Shown: in pieces, positions 1-19,629 of the stretch | How positions within the stretch are numbered: the first letter of the stretch is position 1 | How the letters are laid out: each line of letters starts with the position of its first letter | Assembly (NCBI RefSeq): GCF_001949145.1 | Contig: NW_019091391.1 | Span: 856,249-920,248, forward strand | Length of the DNA: 64,000 nt | Source of the DNA: Acanthaster planci | Lineage: Eukaryota; Echinodermata; Asteroidea; Valvatida; Acanthasteridae | Direction of reading: 5' to 3' | The notes under the pieces: generated by a model | Database searches by the model: none | What the model was told of the DNA's origin: nothing | The model's input: the letters and a program-made list of their open reading frames with translations, nothing else | Made by a program: the position numbers and the translations under genes

Positions 1-738
1 CCGCAAAAAGGATGAGTTTCATTTCCAAATGAGTACTGAGTAGTACACTGGTGAAGCTTTGCCAGGAGGACGAGTTTAATAAACAACCATCGGATCAATG
101 GCCTTATCGTTTGCAGATCAAAATTAACGTCTGCGCTTCACGCGACGCGGTGCGGCCCACATTTGTTGACACGATAAAAGGACTTTTGACTGAAGGTAAC
201 GCGCCTATGTGGGAAAGCATTTTATCAACGGCTGTCGTGACCCAAGTGTATGTGGGAATACAAACTTAAGTCCAGTCAGTATCACGTGCGCCCGTCATCA
301 CGTGCGTCCAGAGGTCACGGTGTTACGCCATCGAACCATGCATTGTATCACGGAGCAAGGAATTCCTTGCTCTCGGATTGTATTGTAGTAATCATGTAGG
401 ATGTTTCGATATTTCTTTTCAGTGAAAAAAGGGTCCTTCTCGTCAAATTAATATTTTCTTAATCCGTCCATGAGTGATATTCGTACGGTGAAATCATTTT
501 TACCACGGGTTATTTTTCATTAATCTGATCGGAGTTACGCGCAATTTTTTCCGTAGGCTGGTGAGGGGCAGTTATCATATAATTATGGGCGTGTTTCAAG
601 ATGTACTTCGGGGAGATGTTAACTTAATGGTTTTGCCCTTACCCGACGTATATATTTATAAACACTGTAAACTTAGAGCTTGCCCAAGAGCTTGCCAAAA
701 ATTCACAAATTTACTCGGATTGTAATCGAACCAACGAC

Positions 739-764
739 AACCACGCCCAGATATGGGCGTGGTT
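739..764. repeat. short perfect inverted repeat (hairpin)
   Basis: Arms AACCACGCCCA and TGGGCGTGGTT (11 bp each) are separated by GATA. The two CACGCCC/GGGCGTG boxes are GC-box/KLF-like. It could be a regulatory element or a remnant of a palindromic repeat. Confidence 0.6.
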
Positions 765-1176
765 AAATGCAAGCTCATCGTAGCCGCACGAACGGCACCC
801 TAGGTGGACGTGGACACGTAGGGTACGTTTGCGCAGTTACTCCCGTTAACACGAGTAGGATGCGTGCTCATTACACTTGGGTATATAGGAGTATGCTCAT
901 CCCCCTCTGGCGAGCCTCGCTGACCCTCGGGTCGAGCGCTCAGGGGTATACTCGGGCAAAAAATCAATGTTGCTGTATGTTTTTGTTAAAAGTTCGTCCA
1001 CCCCATTTATAACTGTTTCCAACCTTCCCGTGAAAAATACGCAGGCGCAGTTCATGATCTTGACTCACCCACCCCACCTACGGAAAAAAAATCGTGGCTT
1101 GCTTGCGCTTGTATAATATTTGAACATGAATATTCATTTATTTCCTGACAAGCTCAGTCGCGCAACTTATATAAAT

Positions 1177-1209
1177 ACACATGTATATATACATGTATAT
1201 ATACACACG
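1177..1209. repeat. TA/CATG simple repeat
   Basis: Repeated ACATGTATATAT units downstream of COPS4, probably within its 3' UTR. Confidence 0.7.
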
Positions 1210-2515
1210 TATTCCATTTGTGTGTGTTTCTTGGAGCGGGGAAGGTTGCCCAGACATGATCTCAAATAAATTTTGTCTGCTGCATGCAATGAGCTATGCA
1301 GAGTGCAAATAAAACCCGAGACACAGAAACAAAATCTCAAGACTCCAAGGTTCAGTTCTGAAGTTCTTATCAAATAAAAACGGCATTCGTTAAATTAAGT
1401 GGTTAAAAATGATTTTTCATTAAACTTGAAAAATATTTGCTGAATCCAATTTAATTCTTACACAAGTACATTGACAACCCACAAAAACAATCTGCAACTT
1501 TGTTTGCCAAAGATTGAATGTTTAATTCAACTAATTACATGTATGTCAGAACAAGCACATGAAATCGACCAATGACACCAATACACAATTTATCTGCAGT
1601 ACGACGACTAAAAATGCATTGATCATGGATTATTTGCTTTTCAGGTTCTTGTAAAGCATGGATCAAATGGAAACGGGTAGGGCTTCTGAAATGCATGAAC
1701 AAAATCCTGACAACCGTTTGTACCCTGAACAGCTCAGTTATCGTTAATCTTATGTGAAAGGCTGTACAAATGTCTTCCGGGGAAAGAAGGACCGTATTTG
1801 CTACCTACCAAGGCATGGGATATTTTCATATCTCAGTTCGATATCGCAGGCAAGTGACGATTGAGTCAAATATGTTCCTACCCCCCCCCCCAAATACTAC
1901 AAAAGACCAAAATGACTAGCATCTGTATCCAGCCACGGATGGGCATAACACCAAAAACAGCGGCTGCTTCAAAGTTGTCTTTAATTTTTCTCTGTGCATT
2001 CCGGGCTTCTTCAACCAATAACATGTTCACAGCTTCAGTAAAAGCATGTAAACACATGCTGATTCAATGTAAGGTTTTGTGATAAGCATGCATTCACGTA
2101 CATGAAATAAAAACCAAACCATTTCAAAATGAAGCGAAGAACATATCCTGTATTATAAGTTAATGCTCTGCAACTGCTCAGCAAACTCATGAAATGCCAC
2201 AAATTACAACAAGCCTTACACATGCAATCACATCAGGGTGTTGTCTTTTGTCTTGCTCGCAAGTTCATCTCTGCCGGCAAGTTACGATCCTTCGATTTTT
2301 CACTTAAATGCGCACAAAACCACAAGTGTAACATTCATGTGAGGGGTTGGAGCACACAACAGTCTGAGGGCAGCAAGTGTCCTCCCTCACAAGTGATCCT
2401 TACATTTTGGGCAAAAAGAAAATTCGGAGGAGTGCTTGTGCAGGTCTCGGAAAACTAGATCTCGGTATGACTTCAAAGTGGTAACGCTATTCCGTCACAG
2501 ATTCCTCAATGATCA

Positions 2516-9504
<6,989 letters not shown>

Positions 9505-9736
9505 TTTGGACATGAATATACCAGGCACGAAATTAAATAGGACGAACGAATCTCCCAGACATGTCGTGTAGCTGCAGTGCTACATACGTTTACAGTACAT
9601 GCCTATGAAGTTTCAGGTACCTTCATAGGCTCTTACGCAATTTAGTTATAATGGTACCCAGGAACTAGACCAAACCTTTGCCGCCGACCCGACGCACAAG
9701 CTAACACGAATTGAAGCAGACAAGTCTAGGTACGGG

Positions 9737-9787
9737 TAGCAATCTGTAGCAGAAAGCGCTACACCATTGATTTGTGCACAAACCCAC
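9737..9787 (+). repeat. AATCTGTAGCA...ACACCATTGA module, copy 1
   Basis: Same-strand copy of a ~50-bp sequence found twice more at 10885-11035, on the far side of the foldback element bounded by arrays 3 and 4. Core: AATCTGTAGCA, AAAGCGCTACACCATTGA, then TTTGTGCACAAACC. Confidence 0.7.
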
Positions 9788-9806
9788 TGCTACACTGTGC
9801 GATTTT

Positions 9807-9904
9807 GGGTCATCTCGTACCCTGGTTAACTCGTACCCAGATCAACTCGTAGTCGGGTCGACTCGTACCCAGGTCAAGTCGTACCCAAGTTAACTCGTAC
9901 CCCC
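9807..9904. repeat. 16-bp minisatellite array 3 (reverse), upstream of COPS4
   Basis: Six units of the type AACTCGTACCCAGGTC, exactly 16 bp apart, about 300 bp upstream of the COPS4 start codon. It is inverted relative to array 4. Confidence 0.88.
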
Positions 9905-10724
9905 AAAACAAATGACATCGAAGCCGCTTTCAATGGTTAAGCAGCAGACTTGACCACAAACTTCTTTCAAGTGCCGCCATTAATGATCAGGTTTTCATGT
10001 TGGCATGGCTGCAGCTGCGCTTCATAGAGCAACATTAGAAATTGTGGATTCTCCTGAGACAATCCAAGTGGGAAGGTTAATGACCAGCCCTCAAATAGCC
10101 CCCATACGGTGATGGATATTACGCCCGCAAAAAAAATACACTGCTTCGGTTTAATTATCTATCAAATTTTATTGCGAAAAGAAGTCACTCAAAACATTTA
10201 CAATCATAAACAGCACATCATTGATACATTTATTTTACTGGCCCGTGTGCCTCCGGTTGGTCGTACAGTACTATCGCAAACTGTACTACAAAGTTTGTGA
10301 TAGAACTGTACGGCTGGAGGCGTTCGGGCTATCATTTTACCAATTCACGAAGAAAAGAAGTCACTCAAATTATTGCATGCCAAAAGCTGCAATTTCAGTG
10401 GTGTTTGTTTCCATTTTCTTCATGCTTATACTGCATACTGTACTTATATTCAAGTTTGTTTTCCAACTACGTTCTCCCGATACGCTCAACGTCTAGCATC
10501 AAGACTTCACAGGATCACCTCTAAAAAAAAAAAGAGAAAAACATGGTGACGGCAGTAACAATTCGACAAATAATATTTTTTCATCTTCATTATCTGAATT
10601 TAATATTCCCAATAATACAAGTCAACAGAGCAGAGAATGTGGGAACTCACCGTCATTCCTCTTTCGTCATTCACGGCTGCGAAAAATGCTTCCATCGGTC
10701 AGATTCAACGTGGAAATTCATATA

Positions 10725-10867
10725 GGGTACGAGTTAACTTGGGTACGAGTTAACCTGGGTACGACTTGATGCGGGTACGACTTGACTCGGGTACGACTTA
10801 ACTTGGGTGTAAATTTTGGGGTGCGAGTTGACTTGGGTACGAGTTGACTCGAGTACGAGTTGACCCG
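10725..10867. repeat. 16-bp minisatellite array 4 (forward), upstream of COPS4
   Basis: About nine units of GGGTACGAGTTAACTT / GGGTACGACTTGACTC, 16 bp apart with one degenerate unit in the middle. It is the reverse complement of array 3, so 9807-10867 forms a 1.06-kb foldback element with an 820-bp centre. The centre itself holds a hairpin near 10233-10318. Confidence 0.88.
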
Positions 10868-10884
10868 TTCCACTTCGCTACAAG

Positions 10885-11035
10885 GTGGGATGGGAAAAGT
10901 CAAGGGTGGAAATCTGTAGCAAAAAAGTGCTATACCATTGACTTGCTACGCAATGGTACAAGCTGGGAAGGGAAAAGTCAAGGGTGGGAATCTGCAGCAA
11001 AAAGTGCTACACCATTGAATTGAGCACAAACTCAC
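10885..11035 (+). repeat. tandem pair of the AATCTGTAGCA...ACACCATTGA module, copies 2 and 3
   Basis: Two consecutive ~75-bp units, each with GGGAAAAGTCAAGGGTGG, AATCTG(T/C)AGCAAAAA, GTGCTA(T/C)ACCATTGA. The second ends GAGCACAAACTCA, like copy 1. They directly follow minisatellite array 4. Confidence 0.75.
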
Positions 11036-11955
11036 AGGGAAATTCTAAAGTCAGTAATGCGCATGCAATTCTTATGTCATTAAAGCGCATGCGTGGCGTT
11101 TGTAGCAGGTAGCAATACTACAAACTGCCAGCCCCGATTTCTTTCGTCCCATTTGGTGCATCAATTGAGCCTACATGTTACCGGGGGGGCACTCGCCAGG
11201 GTCTTGTTTTGGAGGGAAGCATAATAAATGGACTCACTCCATATTTTTCCATCTCCAATTTCTGAGTACTGGAGCATAGGCCTTGGGGGGGGGCGTGCAT
11301 GCATACCATGCATACCCCGTTAGTTACCATACCGATGCTCTCTGGTGTGGCTTTTATCTGTAGTCTGCCGTTTTAGGCTAAGTTCCTACATGCTTGCCTG
11401 GCCCTCTCCGCATGAATCATACCGTGCGACTCAAGTGTCCACAGCTGCGGCATTTTCGACTGCAGCAGGGCCGTACCTCCGAAGAGACCTGGTCAGGTAC
11501 CTTGACCTTGCGATGGATCGCGATGAGCCTCAAAGAATGTAAGGACTTGAAACCAGACTACTGCCGCTTTGCCGGAGTGTTCATTGATTTCATTATCATT
11601 GTGTGAGTTCATAAATCCAATGAAAGAAACTTGAGGTGCCAAGATGTGCTGGTATACCACCAACTTTACCTCGGTGTTGGGTGAAATGCTTGCTCATCAA
11701 AGAACAGTTTAATGCTATTTAAAGTGACAATAAACTTCCTAGTCTCCATAAAATTAAAAGCCCTGTTTCCTCTTCAAGGAATACCCTGAACCTTTATGTC
11801 ATTCGTTTCCTATTACGAGGATTAATGTATTTGAAGTTGCGTGTACCTTCCAAAATTATTTCCGCGTCGGTTTAGATGCTTGAGATTAATAATAGAGCAC
11901 CCCCTTGCATTACAATGGAAGAGACCCATCCGCCCGCAGGTTCGCGGAAGCTGTC

Positions 11956-11962
11956 TATAAAA
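11956..11962 (+). promoter_or_regulatory. TATA box of ependymin-related gene A
   Basis: TATAAAA sits 109-115 bp before the ATG at 12071, which would place transcription start near 11987. A comparable TATA element sits before the paralogue, consistent with a highly and tissue-specifically expressed secreted protein. Confidence 0.6.
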
Positions 11963-12070
11963 CAGGGTCCTCTCGAAGATCGGCCATCCCTCAGCCCAAG
12001 ACCTTTCGCAGAGACTAGACGCGTCGGTTACTATATCGCCGACCCTGAAACGCCGACTGAATATTCCAAC

Positions 12071-14260
12071 ATGGCGAAGGCGTACGCTTGCGTGTTGTTG
12101 CTATTGGGATTGGTGGCAGCGGTGGAACCAAAATGCTGCTTTCCCTTGATGGAAAGCTGGATGACTAATATTGGTAAGAAAAATTAATTCCTCTCAACCG
12201 ACAAATTTAGTTAGATGACAGCTTAATCTTTTGATGCTTGCAGAAATGATAATCCAAGATAACCACGGGTCTTGAAACATTTTTTTGTTTAACCGAGCAA
12301 AATTTTCCTTTCACGTGTATCGGAGCGATTTGTCAAAGGTAAAACAAACTGAAGAGGATGTTAGATTTTTTTTTAACAACGACTCGCTCTTTTAAAAGAA
12401 AAGTAACGTCACTATAAACTAAATAACTATATTATGAAAAAACGTGAAGAATTGACATACTTGATTTGTTTTAGCAGAGAGATTTTTATGGTTTTTAGGC
12501 AGTTATCTTGAGTTTTGTACAGCTTCGGATTTTTTTTTTCAGTTTAACCTGTTGAATTCCCCCATGTATAGTTGCTGGTCTCGTGTACAAGAACGGTGAA
12601 GTCATGACGGAGACCGCCACCTACGGACGGAACACCATCGACGGCCTCCAAGGCTCGTCAAAGTTCTTCACGAACATCATGACAGGCGTTGTCTCCACTG
12701 TGCGCAAAGTCCAGAAATACCAGCCAGGGGTGAGTAGGCCCGTCAATTTAGCACTTAAGAGACAGGGAAGGAGGTTGATCACCATGCATGGACTATGTTT
12801 AAGCAGCAACTTTCCGATTAAAACTCGTGTAATAAAAAAGCAACTCCTTATTCATGTAGATTTTGAACTTTATTCGTCTCCGAAACATTCTAAGTAATGC
12901 TGATAAACGTCTCTAATAAAACTGTCTTTCAGAACAAAATGGAGTAAAGTGTTTGAAATTTTTTACTGTTTTCTTCAGGTAAATGCCACCTTCAATACTT
13001 GGATGATCTATGACGAGAAAGAATGCACCATCGAACTGAAGCCGTCAGCAATTCAGAACTGTGTGCCTGGTGAGTCCAGAGACATTAAATTCCATCAGGC
13101 TTTTCAGACGGTTAGATGTTTCTTCCATCGGGTTTGGTAACAAACGGTTCATTAAACGGCTTTTTATCATTTGCCCTCCTCCCGACTTTAGAATTTGCCG
13201 AGCTCAGCCCAATCTGGTACGGGAACCTTAGCCAGCCGCTGGACATCATGCGCCGCTACTCCGTGACGCCCGTCGGCGCGCGGCCCGGTGACCGCGACCT
13301 GCTGGAGAAGACGCTGTTCGTGGCTCCCGGCTGCAGCTTGGCCAACTCGCTCAAGATCGACATCAACCCGACAAGTAAGCGTTGTCATTGTCTGCTTTCC
13401 AAATGTGTAATGTTTTAGGTTACTGTTGAAAGGATGACGACAGTTTAAAAAAAAAAGGATACACTATTTTAGGTGGTTTTGCTTCGTTTTAATGAACAAA
13501 ATGCTGATCAATTGCGAGGGGCAGATTTCGGCAAGCTTGCCAAACATTTCATTCTTTCTCGTCAACCTTGACCCCTTTTCCTCTGACGTTCGAAAAATAA
13601 TCCCAATGACGCCGGCGGTAACGAAATCCGATCGATCGATCGATCTGTCTGAAATCGAGGATGTTATTCATTTTGAGCTGATACTATGTTGGAGGACACT
13701 GTTATGCGTGTTGTACTATACGATGAGATTTGATTGTTCCCCACTTTCTACAGAGAAATTCGCCTCGCTGGTGAACTACGCCAACTTCCGTGTCATCACC
13801 GATACCTCCGAGTTCGCCGACATGTTCGACTTGCCAGACTTCTGTCCCCGAGAGGTGCCGGTAAGTATACAGGTTTTCCCCTCTCTTCATACTATCTGAA
13901 GCTAGTTGCTTTCCAAATCTGTGTCTATCTTTGAGACGGCGTGAAGTGGCCCATCTACAAAAGTAACCATTGTACAGAAGCATGACAGACGAGCCGAAGT
14001 TCGACTGGCATTCACATGCACTTTGTGTAGTCGGTGGTTGATTGCCAGCCCTTTGCAAAACAATGTGGTCTACAGCTTTTTTAACTGATTGGGTGGACAG
14101 CATCGACTGATATTTTTCCCTCTGGTTTGATCCTTTATTGCAGACGGCAAACAAGCCTGAAGCTGCACAACCCAAGCCGGAGCCCCGTGCAGAACCCCAG
14201 CCGGAGACCAAGAACGAGCGCGCCCGAGACGCGCTGAGAAATTCCCGGTTCTTCCAATAA
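12071..14260 (+). CDS. ependymin-related secreted protein A (complete, 6 exons)
   Basis: Predicted secreted ependymin-related (EPDR/MERP family) glycoprotein of 252 aa. Exons: 12071-12173, 12572-12729, 12979-13069, 13192-13374, 13754-13860, 14144-14260; all are GT-AG and phase-consistent. A hydrophobic signal peptide covers residues 1-18. It is followed by a CCFP motif (Cys22/23), WMIYDEK..C, NCVP, LFVAPGCSL and a C-terminal F.LPDFCP motif; the last resembles the conserved PSFC end of ependymins. N-glycosylation sequons occur at NAT (exon 3) and NLS (exon 4). The last exon adds a 38-residue Pro/Glu/Lys-rich tail (KPEAAQPKPEPR...), absent from the paralogue at 38.9 kb. A TATA box lies 115 bp upstream of the ATG. 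Family assignment rests on the overall pattern, since ependymins diverge fast. EPDR proteins are secreted, Ca-associated extracellular or lysosomal proteins and are expanded in echinoderms. Confidence 0.85.
13632..13647. repeat. GATC simple repeat in intron 4 of ependymin-related A
   Basis: Four tandem CGAT units. Confidence 0.6.
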
Positions 14261-14261
14261 A
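14256..14261 (+). promoter_or_regulatory. AATAAA overlapping the stop codon of ependymin-related gene A
   Basis: The stop codon TAA (14258-14260) is embedded in an AATAAA hexamer. If used, it would give an almost absent 3' UTR. A further AATAAA at 14935-14940 is a more ordinary candidate for the true polyadenylation signal. Confidence 0.35.
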
Positions 14262-15863
14262 TCATCAGGCAGAGCAAACACTGTCGAAACAAGCGACAAG
14301 GAGTTCAGAAAGCACGGTTTCCACGTAGCATGAATCGGCAACGCTCCCATCCACAGTTAGGCTGAAATGGTGGAGCAACGAAACTAGGACTTCGATTACG
14401 ATTATTAGAAAAAAGTGTAAAAAATGTGTAAAAGTACAGGCCACAATTTACCTCATGTAACGTAGACGTATTTATAGTTTCAATTTTTGTGTTCACTCTA
14501 TACGATAGTAGATACTCAGTTTTCTCACACAGACGCCTTAAAACATGATTTCACTTAGATTCACTTCTTCCCTTTGCCTAGAAGCATTTAAATGTCACGA
14601 AAAACTTCCCTTTTGTCACACCGATTATATGGCAGCTGAGTATTTTTGTGTTTCACATTTTTTTTCACTTCGGTTAAAACGACAAAAACAACATAAACGC
14701 ACTACACACGCACAATTCCGCCCGCACAGCACGACACAGTACAAAGCATTCGGCACCCCACGTTGAGAGCCACACGTTAAAACTGCATGTTTAATATAAA
14801 AACAGTTCGTAAAATTTAGCAGATTTAAGGTGAATAATACTGGCAATAACATCTGTCCTGACTAGTGGCACATTATCGTGAATCAGATTTTTGTAAAGGT
14901 AATTATATGCTTGGTTGAGGATGGGCGATTTCACAATAAACTATTGTGACTAATCTATGCAAGTTATTGAAGAGTTTATCTGGTTCGTTTCTTTATGTTT
15001 TAACTTTTATCATTCTAGTCGATCGAAATCAGGTCTGAATCTGACGGCATGAAAGCTTGATTTGTTTATTTCTTCACGTGCCCTGGACAAGGACCTTCTT
15101 CCAAACCCAGGCTTCAATCTGGCGTCAGCCTCGGGGTTTTGACTTGTGTGATTTTTACAATCCATCCGGCACAGTGGCTAGGTTGTTTCTGATTCAAAAT
15201 GGATTCATTTCTTGCTGCGGAAACCGTCATTTTGACAAGTTGCAATAATGAGCAAATTGGCAGCCTTTTGGGTCGAAATTTAGCTTCTGTTTAGCTTTTC
15301 AAATGCTTTCAAAGTGTTAAGAAGATAAAAGGAAAGCTAGCTAAAATTTGGCAAACGCCACACATATGGCGCATTCATGATCAGCCTTGAGCAGAAGCAC
15401 CACTCATCGGTTGAAAAGAGCTACGTTGGTGGAGAGAGCTCATTTTGTTTGTGACCAGCGAAGTGCAGTTCCTACTGAATTGTGCCCTCTCTTGATCAAG
15501 CTAATAAAGAAGCATTTGCCATTCCTCATGAAGCAGTGTCCGCTGAAGTCGAGCGGTATGCCCAGTAAACGCATAATTGAACAATAACAAGATCTAAATT
15601 ATTCCAAGCTTCAGCAGAACTCTAAGATGTGATGACATTGCACTTTCACGGCACGAGATTGACAACTAAACTACTAAGTCTTTGATTAGTGGACAGGAAA
15701 AAGGGTTTTAAACTGCACTTAAAAAGTACACCCCCTTTTCATCGCTACCAGTAGAAAAAAAAGAAACGAATGACTGAGCTGTTCTGACGTACCAGCAACC
15801 GTAACAAGGGCTAAACGCTACCATCTTTCACGGCACTTGCGCAAAGGACTTGTGCGAATCTTT

Positions 15864-15976
15864 GGCTACGCCCGAATCTAATGTCTAGAGCTCGGTCTTC
15901 CCTCCATTGGAAATACGCGGACACGCGCAGACAGAAGACCTAGCCGTAGCTCCGGAAACCCGTTTCGGACACGGCC
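15864..15976 (-). mobile_element. partial copy of the TCTAGAGC/GTTTCGGACACGGCC palindromic repeat
   Basis: Contains TGTCTAGAGCTCGGTC, CCATTGGAAATACGCGGA, CGCGCAGACA, CCTAGCCGTAGCTCCGG and CCCGTTTCGGACACGGCC. These match, in reverse complement and in the same order, the right half of the foldback element at 60149-60356. Confidence 0.7.
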
Positions 15977-18472
15977 TTTGCTTGGGATCAGACCACTTCA
16001 AATAGAAAAGGGAATATCAGACATAAATGGAGTGAACAGTCTTCACACAGCAAACGGTCGTCAAATGACATTTACATTATTTTAATCCTGAACCATCGAT
16101 GCGATCGCTTCCCACATACAACATGACCGAAGGCTATTTCATGTACACGTAAATATCAGCCGGACATGTAAATGGTGGGCTAGCAAAATTCAGTCGGTAC
16201 ATGGCTGCATTTTCCCTTCTTTGGTCTTTGCGGGTGCAACCCCGGGAGTGTGACAACAGTCATGTTTACCACCTGAAATCTACAACACGAGAGAAGACAT
16301 CACTTCATAGTAAAACCAATACGCACATTACACTGGTGAGGTAATTTTTGAGTAAAGACAATTTAGCTTTGGGAACGTTCAGAGCTTTGGGACAAGCACC
16401 GCCCATTGTTATTTAAATTTTAGATGGAAGGTAGATTCACAACCTGCCCTGACAAGTGTGATTTCAGACTGCAATTACAGACAGACGTTTTGTAATGACT
16501 AAAAAATAAACTACATTAGAAAGGGCATTCAAAGACAGCAATCCCCCAACCCCATTTGAGAGGTTCGCATTTCTAAGCATTGTTCTGTTTCTGCAAAGGC
16601 ATTCTTTGCAACATTGGTCAGGCGACTTCAACCAAACCATTCGCTCCGAACTACTCAACGGATTGTGACGGGAAAGGATTCTTTTTGACAAGGAACTTCG
16701 AATAAAATATAAATAGAGCAAGAAAACACCAAACGAAAAAAAGGAGAGAAAACCTTTTGTGAACATCCCCCAACAAACAACAATCACAACAACACAACCA
16801 ACAAAGAAAACGTTTTACAGAAAATAGAACCAAAACTGAGGACCCAGGGACTTTGAACCGACAGATTAACAAAGCAATCATCTGACAAAAGCAAGCAAAC
16901 AGGATACCATCTGGAAAAGAAAAGTTGAAATCACATTTCCAAAATTATGCCCTCAATGTTTTTTTTGTTGCAAATAAAACCACCGTGAAATACACATAAC
17001 AAAACACACCCACAAGACCCAAAGCGCTAAACAAACAAACAAATAAATCAGACAACCATTACAAATGTTTAGAAATATGAACAAATATGCACTTCTGTGG
17101 ATACATCAACAGTGTTTACATAAAATAATAATTTTCTATGTACAAGTATCAAAATGCTAAGACCGATCCCCCTCCAAAGAACCTCCCTCAGGCAGCAAAG
17201 CTCAATCCAACCTATCAGCAACTACTAACAATTCTAGTTTGGGCTTTAATTCTACTGGGGGAAAAAGCATTTATCAAATAGGTTTTATTTCCATTTTATA
17301 CAAGAAAAATACATAAAACAGTGGCTTGGGGGGGGGTATATGAAATTAAACTGAAATAGACTTGGCTTTAAGTGGTGATGATACTCCAAGGTTGAGGAGT
17401 AAAAAAAAATGAACAAAGTGGCCAATGACAAACGATTAAAATTATGGGCGCACCAAAAAACCAGGGAAAAAAAGGCAATTTGAAGTGGGATCCTGTGGCT
17501 AATCAGGTGCCGACGCAGCCAAGGTGTGTGTTTACGTAACACACAAAAGTCTCATTACGACAACCAAAATGATGCGTATGAGGGAGAATGGTCACGCAAA
17601 AATGTGCCCAGGCAAGCACACTGTATGCTACACAGAACCTTAGGCTGGCTGTGCTCAAAGAGAGGCTGTACTGGCAAAGACTCCGTCAAGCAAGTGCACC
17701 CCCAATACAGTCTCTAAACAGAGGTACCATGCGCGAGGCAAATAAGAAAACGTGGTGGAATATCTACTTCTAGTATCTCCCCTTACATAAAAACAGCCCC
17801 ACCCCTGTTGAGCTTAAAAGAAACTAAAATGAACTGTCTCATCTTCTAAGACGCTCTGTACAGATTCTTCAAGACATAAAGTTTTGATACGTACACATTA
17901 TGTCATTAACAGAAACCTATTGCTTCCGCATACATGTAGTAAGTTTTGTTACCATTACAACAATTTATGTACAGTGATTTAATTTCAAAAACCATGATCA
18001 TAACGTTGGATTCTGGTATGCATATGTACATGTTTAGTTGATTGACCAATTTTATCCTACATTCTTATCGCAGCTTTAACGGGTTTTTAACTCTACGTGA
18101 AATTATAAAATTAAATAAACAATAAGTTTACCCCCAGTCCTGCAGTTATCTGGGATGAAAATAGTCTTCATTGACTTAAACAACGAGGTAAAAACTGATT
18201 TATCGTCCTGTGACTATGAAAATCCATGTCAACGAAAAGGACTACAGGGAAATATTCATTTGAATATCCCCATTACATGGCAATTCTTAGCCACCATACT
18301 TAAGGATGCTATTTCTTGTGTGCATTTTTGCTCCCTCTGTTGGCCAGCGAAAAGCAAAATTGCAGCATTTTTTTACTTGGACAGGTCAGACAAACTAATT
18401 TTTTTTTTCAGCCTTCCCCCAGACAAGACACACCATTTCTTAATCTCAGAGGGGAAACTAAACAGGACACTT

Positions 18473-18478
18473 TTTATT
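18473..18478 (-). promoter_or_regulatory. polyadenylation signal of LIN54 (candidate)
   Basis: Minus-strand AATAAA about 1.15 kb beyond the LIN54 stop. Another at about 17284-17289 would give a 2.3-kb 3' UTR. Neither can be chosen without transcript data. Confidence 0.3.
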
Positions 18479-19629
18479 CCCCATTGGAAATCCCCCCCCC
18501 AAAAATAAAGGCCCAAATAAATTGTCTCAGTGTCCAGTTCATAGCTGATCTGAGGTTGAATATTGTAAGAATCAACCTTTCTCTGAGATTTGTCACCATA
18601 AACTGAGAATATGAGATGAAACCTCTCCATTCAACTTTTAAACTTGTTTGAGAATTAGTCCACCTTAAACACACAGCAAGTGGCATGAATTTGCTTACAT
18701 GCCTCATTTCAACTGTCTGAAATTCAACACTGAGCACTGTTCTTGAGAGTATTCATTTCTGTCCCCAAATTCTCAGTTTTCAAATGAACATAGTGAGGGG
18801 CAAAAGAAATCAAAGAGTTTCAGAGACAAGAAGCTCGAAATTTCGGACAAGGAAAATTAGCAGTTCATGAGAGAGATGTCCAACGCTACTCGTGCTCTGC
18901 AACATGTTTTTGTTAGTGTCCTTCATAGAATTTTCGGTTTGGCAAAGTGCCTTGTAGATTCCGATGGGCCCTGCAGTGAGACCCTCTCTCGGCAAGTGAC
19001 TAACCTCTTTCCCCGGAAATCGGTGACCTGCGATCGCGTCCAATTTTTCTGAGCAAGCAAAGAGCGCCCCCACGAGTCCAGCGTGACATCACTTCGCTTA
19101 GGAGGCAATCCCTGTAGATCGGCGATTTGGAAAGCACAACTAGGTTGCTTACTTTTTTCCAGTTTTTGTGCAAAGTGATGCAAAAATAAACTGACATGCG
19201 TACACTGGTCTCTCGTAAAAGCATTTCAGCATCATTGAATTGACTTGAATCAAATTCAAAAATTTACTTCATCCAAATGCTACTTTCTTCTAACTACACA
19301 TTGATAACTCAATTTTTGTGCTGAGCAAGAGCGAGAAGAGAACCGGTCTTGAGTGACATACGTTGCACAGCAAAACCTACCTCACTGGTAACCTATCCAT
19401 GCTAAGCAAACATTTTCCCGTGCTTGAAAAACTTCAGCAAATAAAGCACCTCCAAGGTCACTGGAGGGCAGCAACACACGAGCAAGGAGATCTGCCTTAT
19501 CAGCACAACCGCATGCCGACTCACAGGCTCTCTGTTCTGCTCTGTTCTTGCTTGGCCTTGCCCTTTTGGCTTAAAGGTCCCCTCGAATTCTAATTTGTAC
19601 AGCGCCCTCTACTGCTCATGCACAACATC

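Larger units (their letters stand above)
1..2515. other. flank downstream of COPS4; no gene recognised
   Basis: No conserved coding exon seen on either strand. It holds two CACGTGCG motifs (about 282-310), a 26-bp hairpin at 739-764 and a short TA/CATG-rich simple repeat at 1177-1209. The right part (from about 1140) is probably COPS4 3' UTR. Confidence 0.5.
9505..12070. other. divergent interval between COPS4 and ependymin-related A
   Basis: Holds the promoter regions of both genes, which are head to head. Most of the COPS4-proximal half is repeat (arrays 3 and 4 and associated modules). From 11.1 to 11.9 kb I see unique sequence without a supported exon. Confidence 0.6.
14261..19629. other. 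convergent interval between ependymin-related A and LIN54
   Basis: No coding exon supported on either strand. The left part is ependymin-related A 3' flank. The right part is LIN54 3' UTR, of unknown length. It contains a half copy of a palindromic repeat (15864-15976) and long A/T-rich, low-complexity stretches at 16.5-18.5 kb. Confidence 0.5.

Noticed and set aside
13702-14292. 196-aa open frame on the minus strand
   Set aside because: Antisense to exons 5-6 and an intron of ependymin-related A; no recognisable domain, and the plus-strand gene explains the coding signal.
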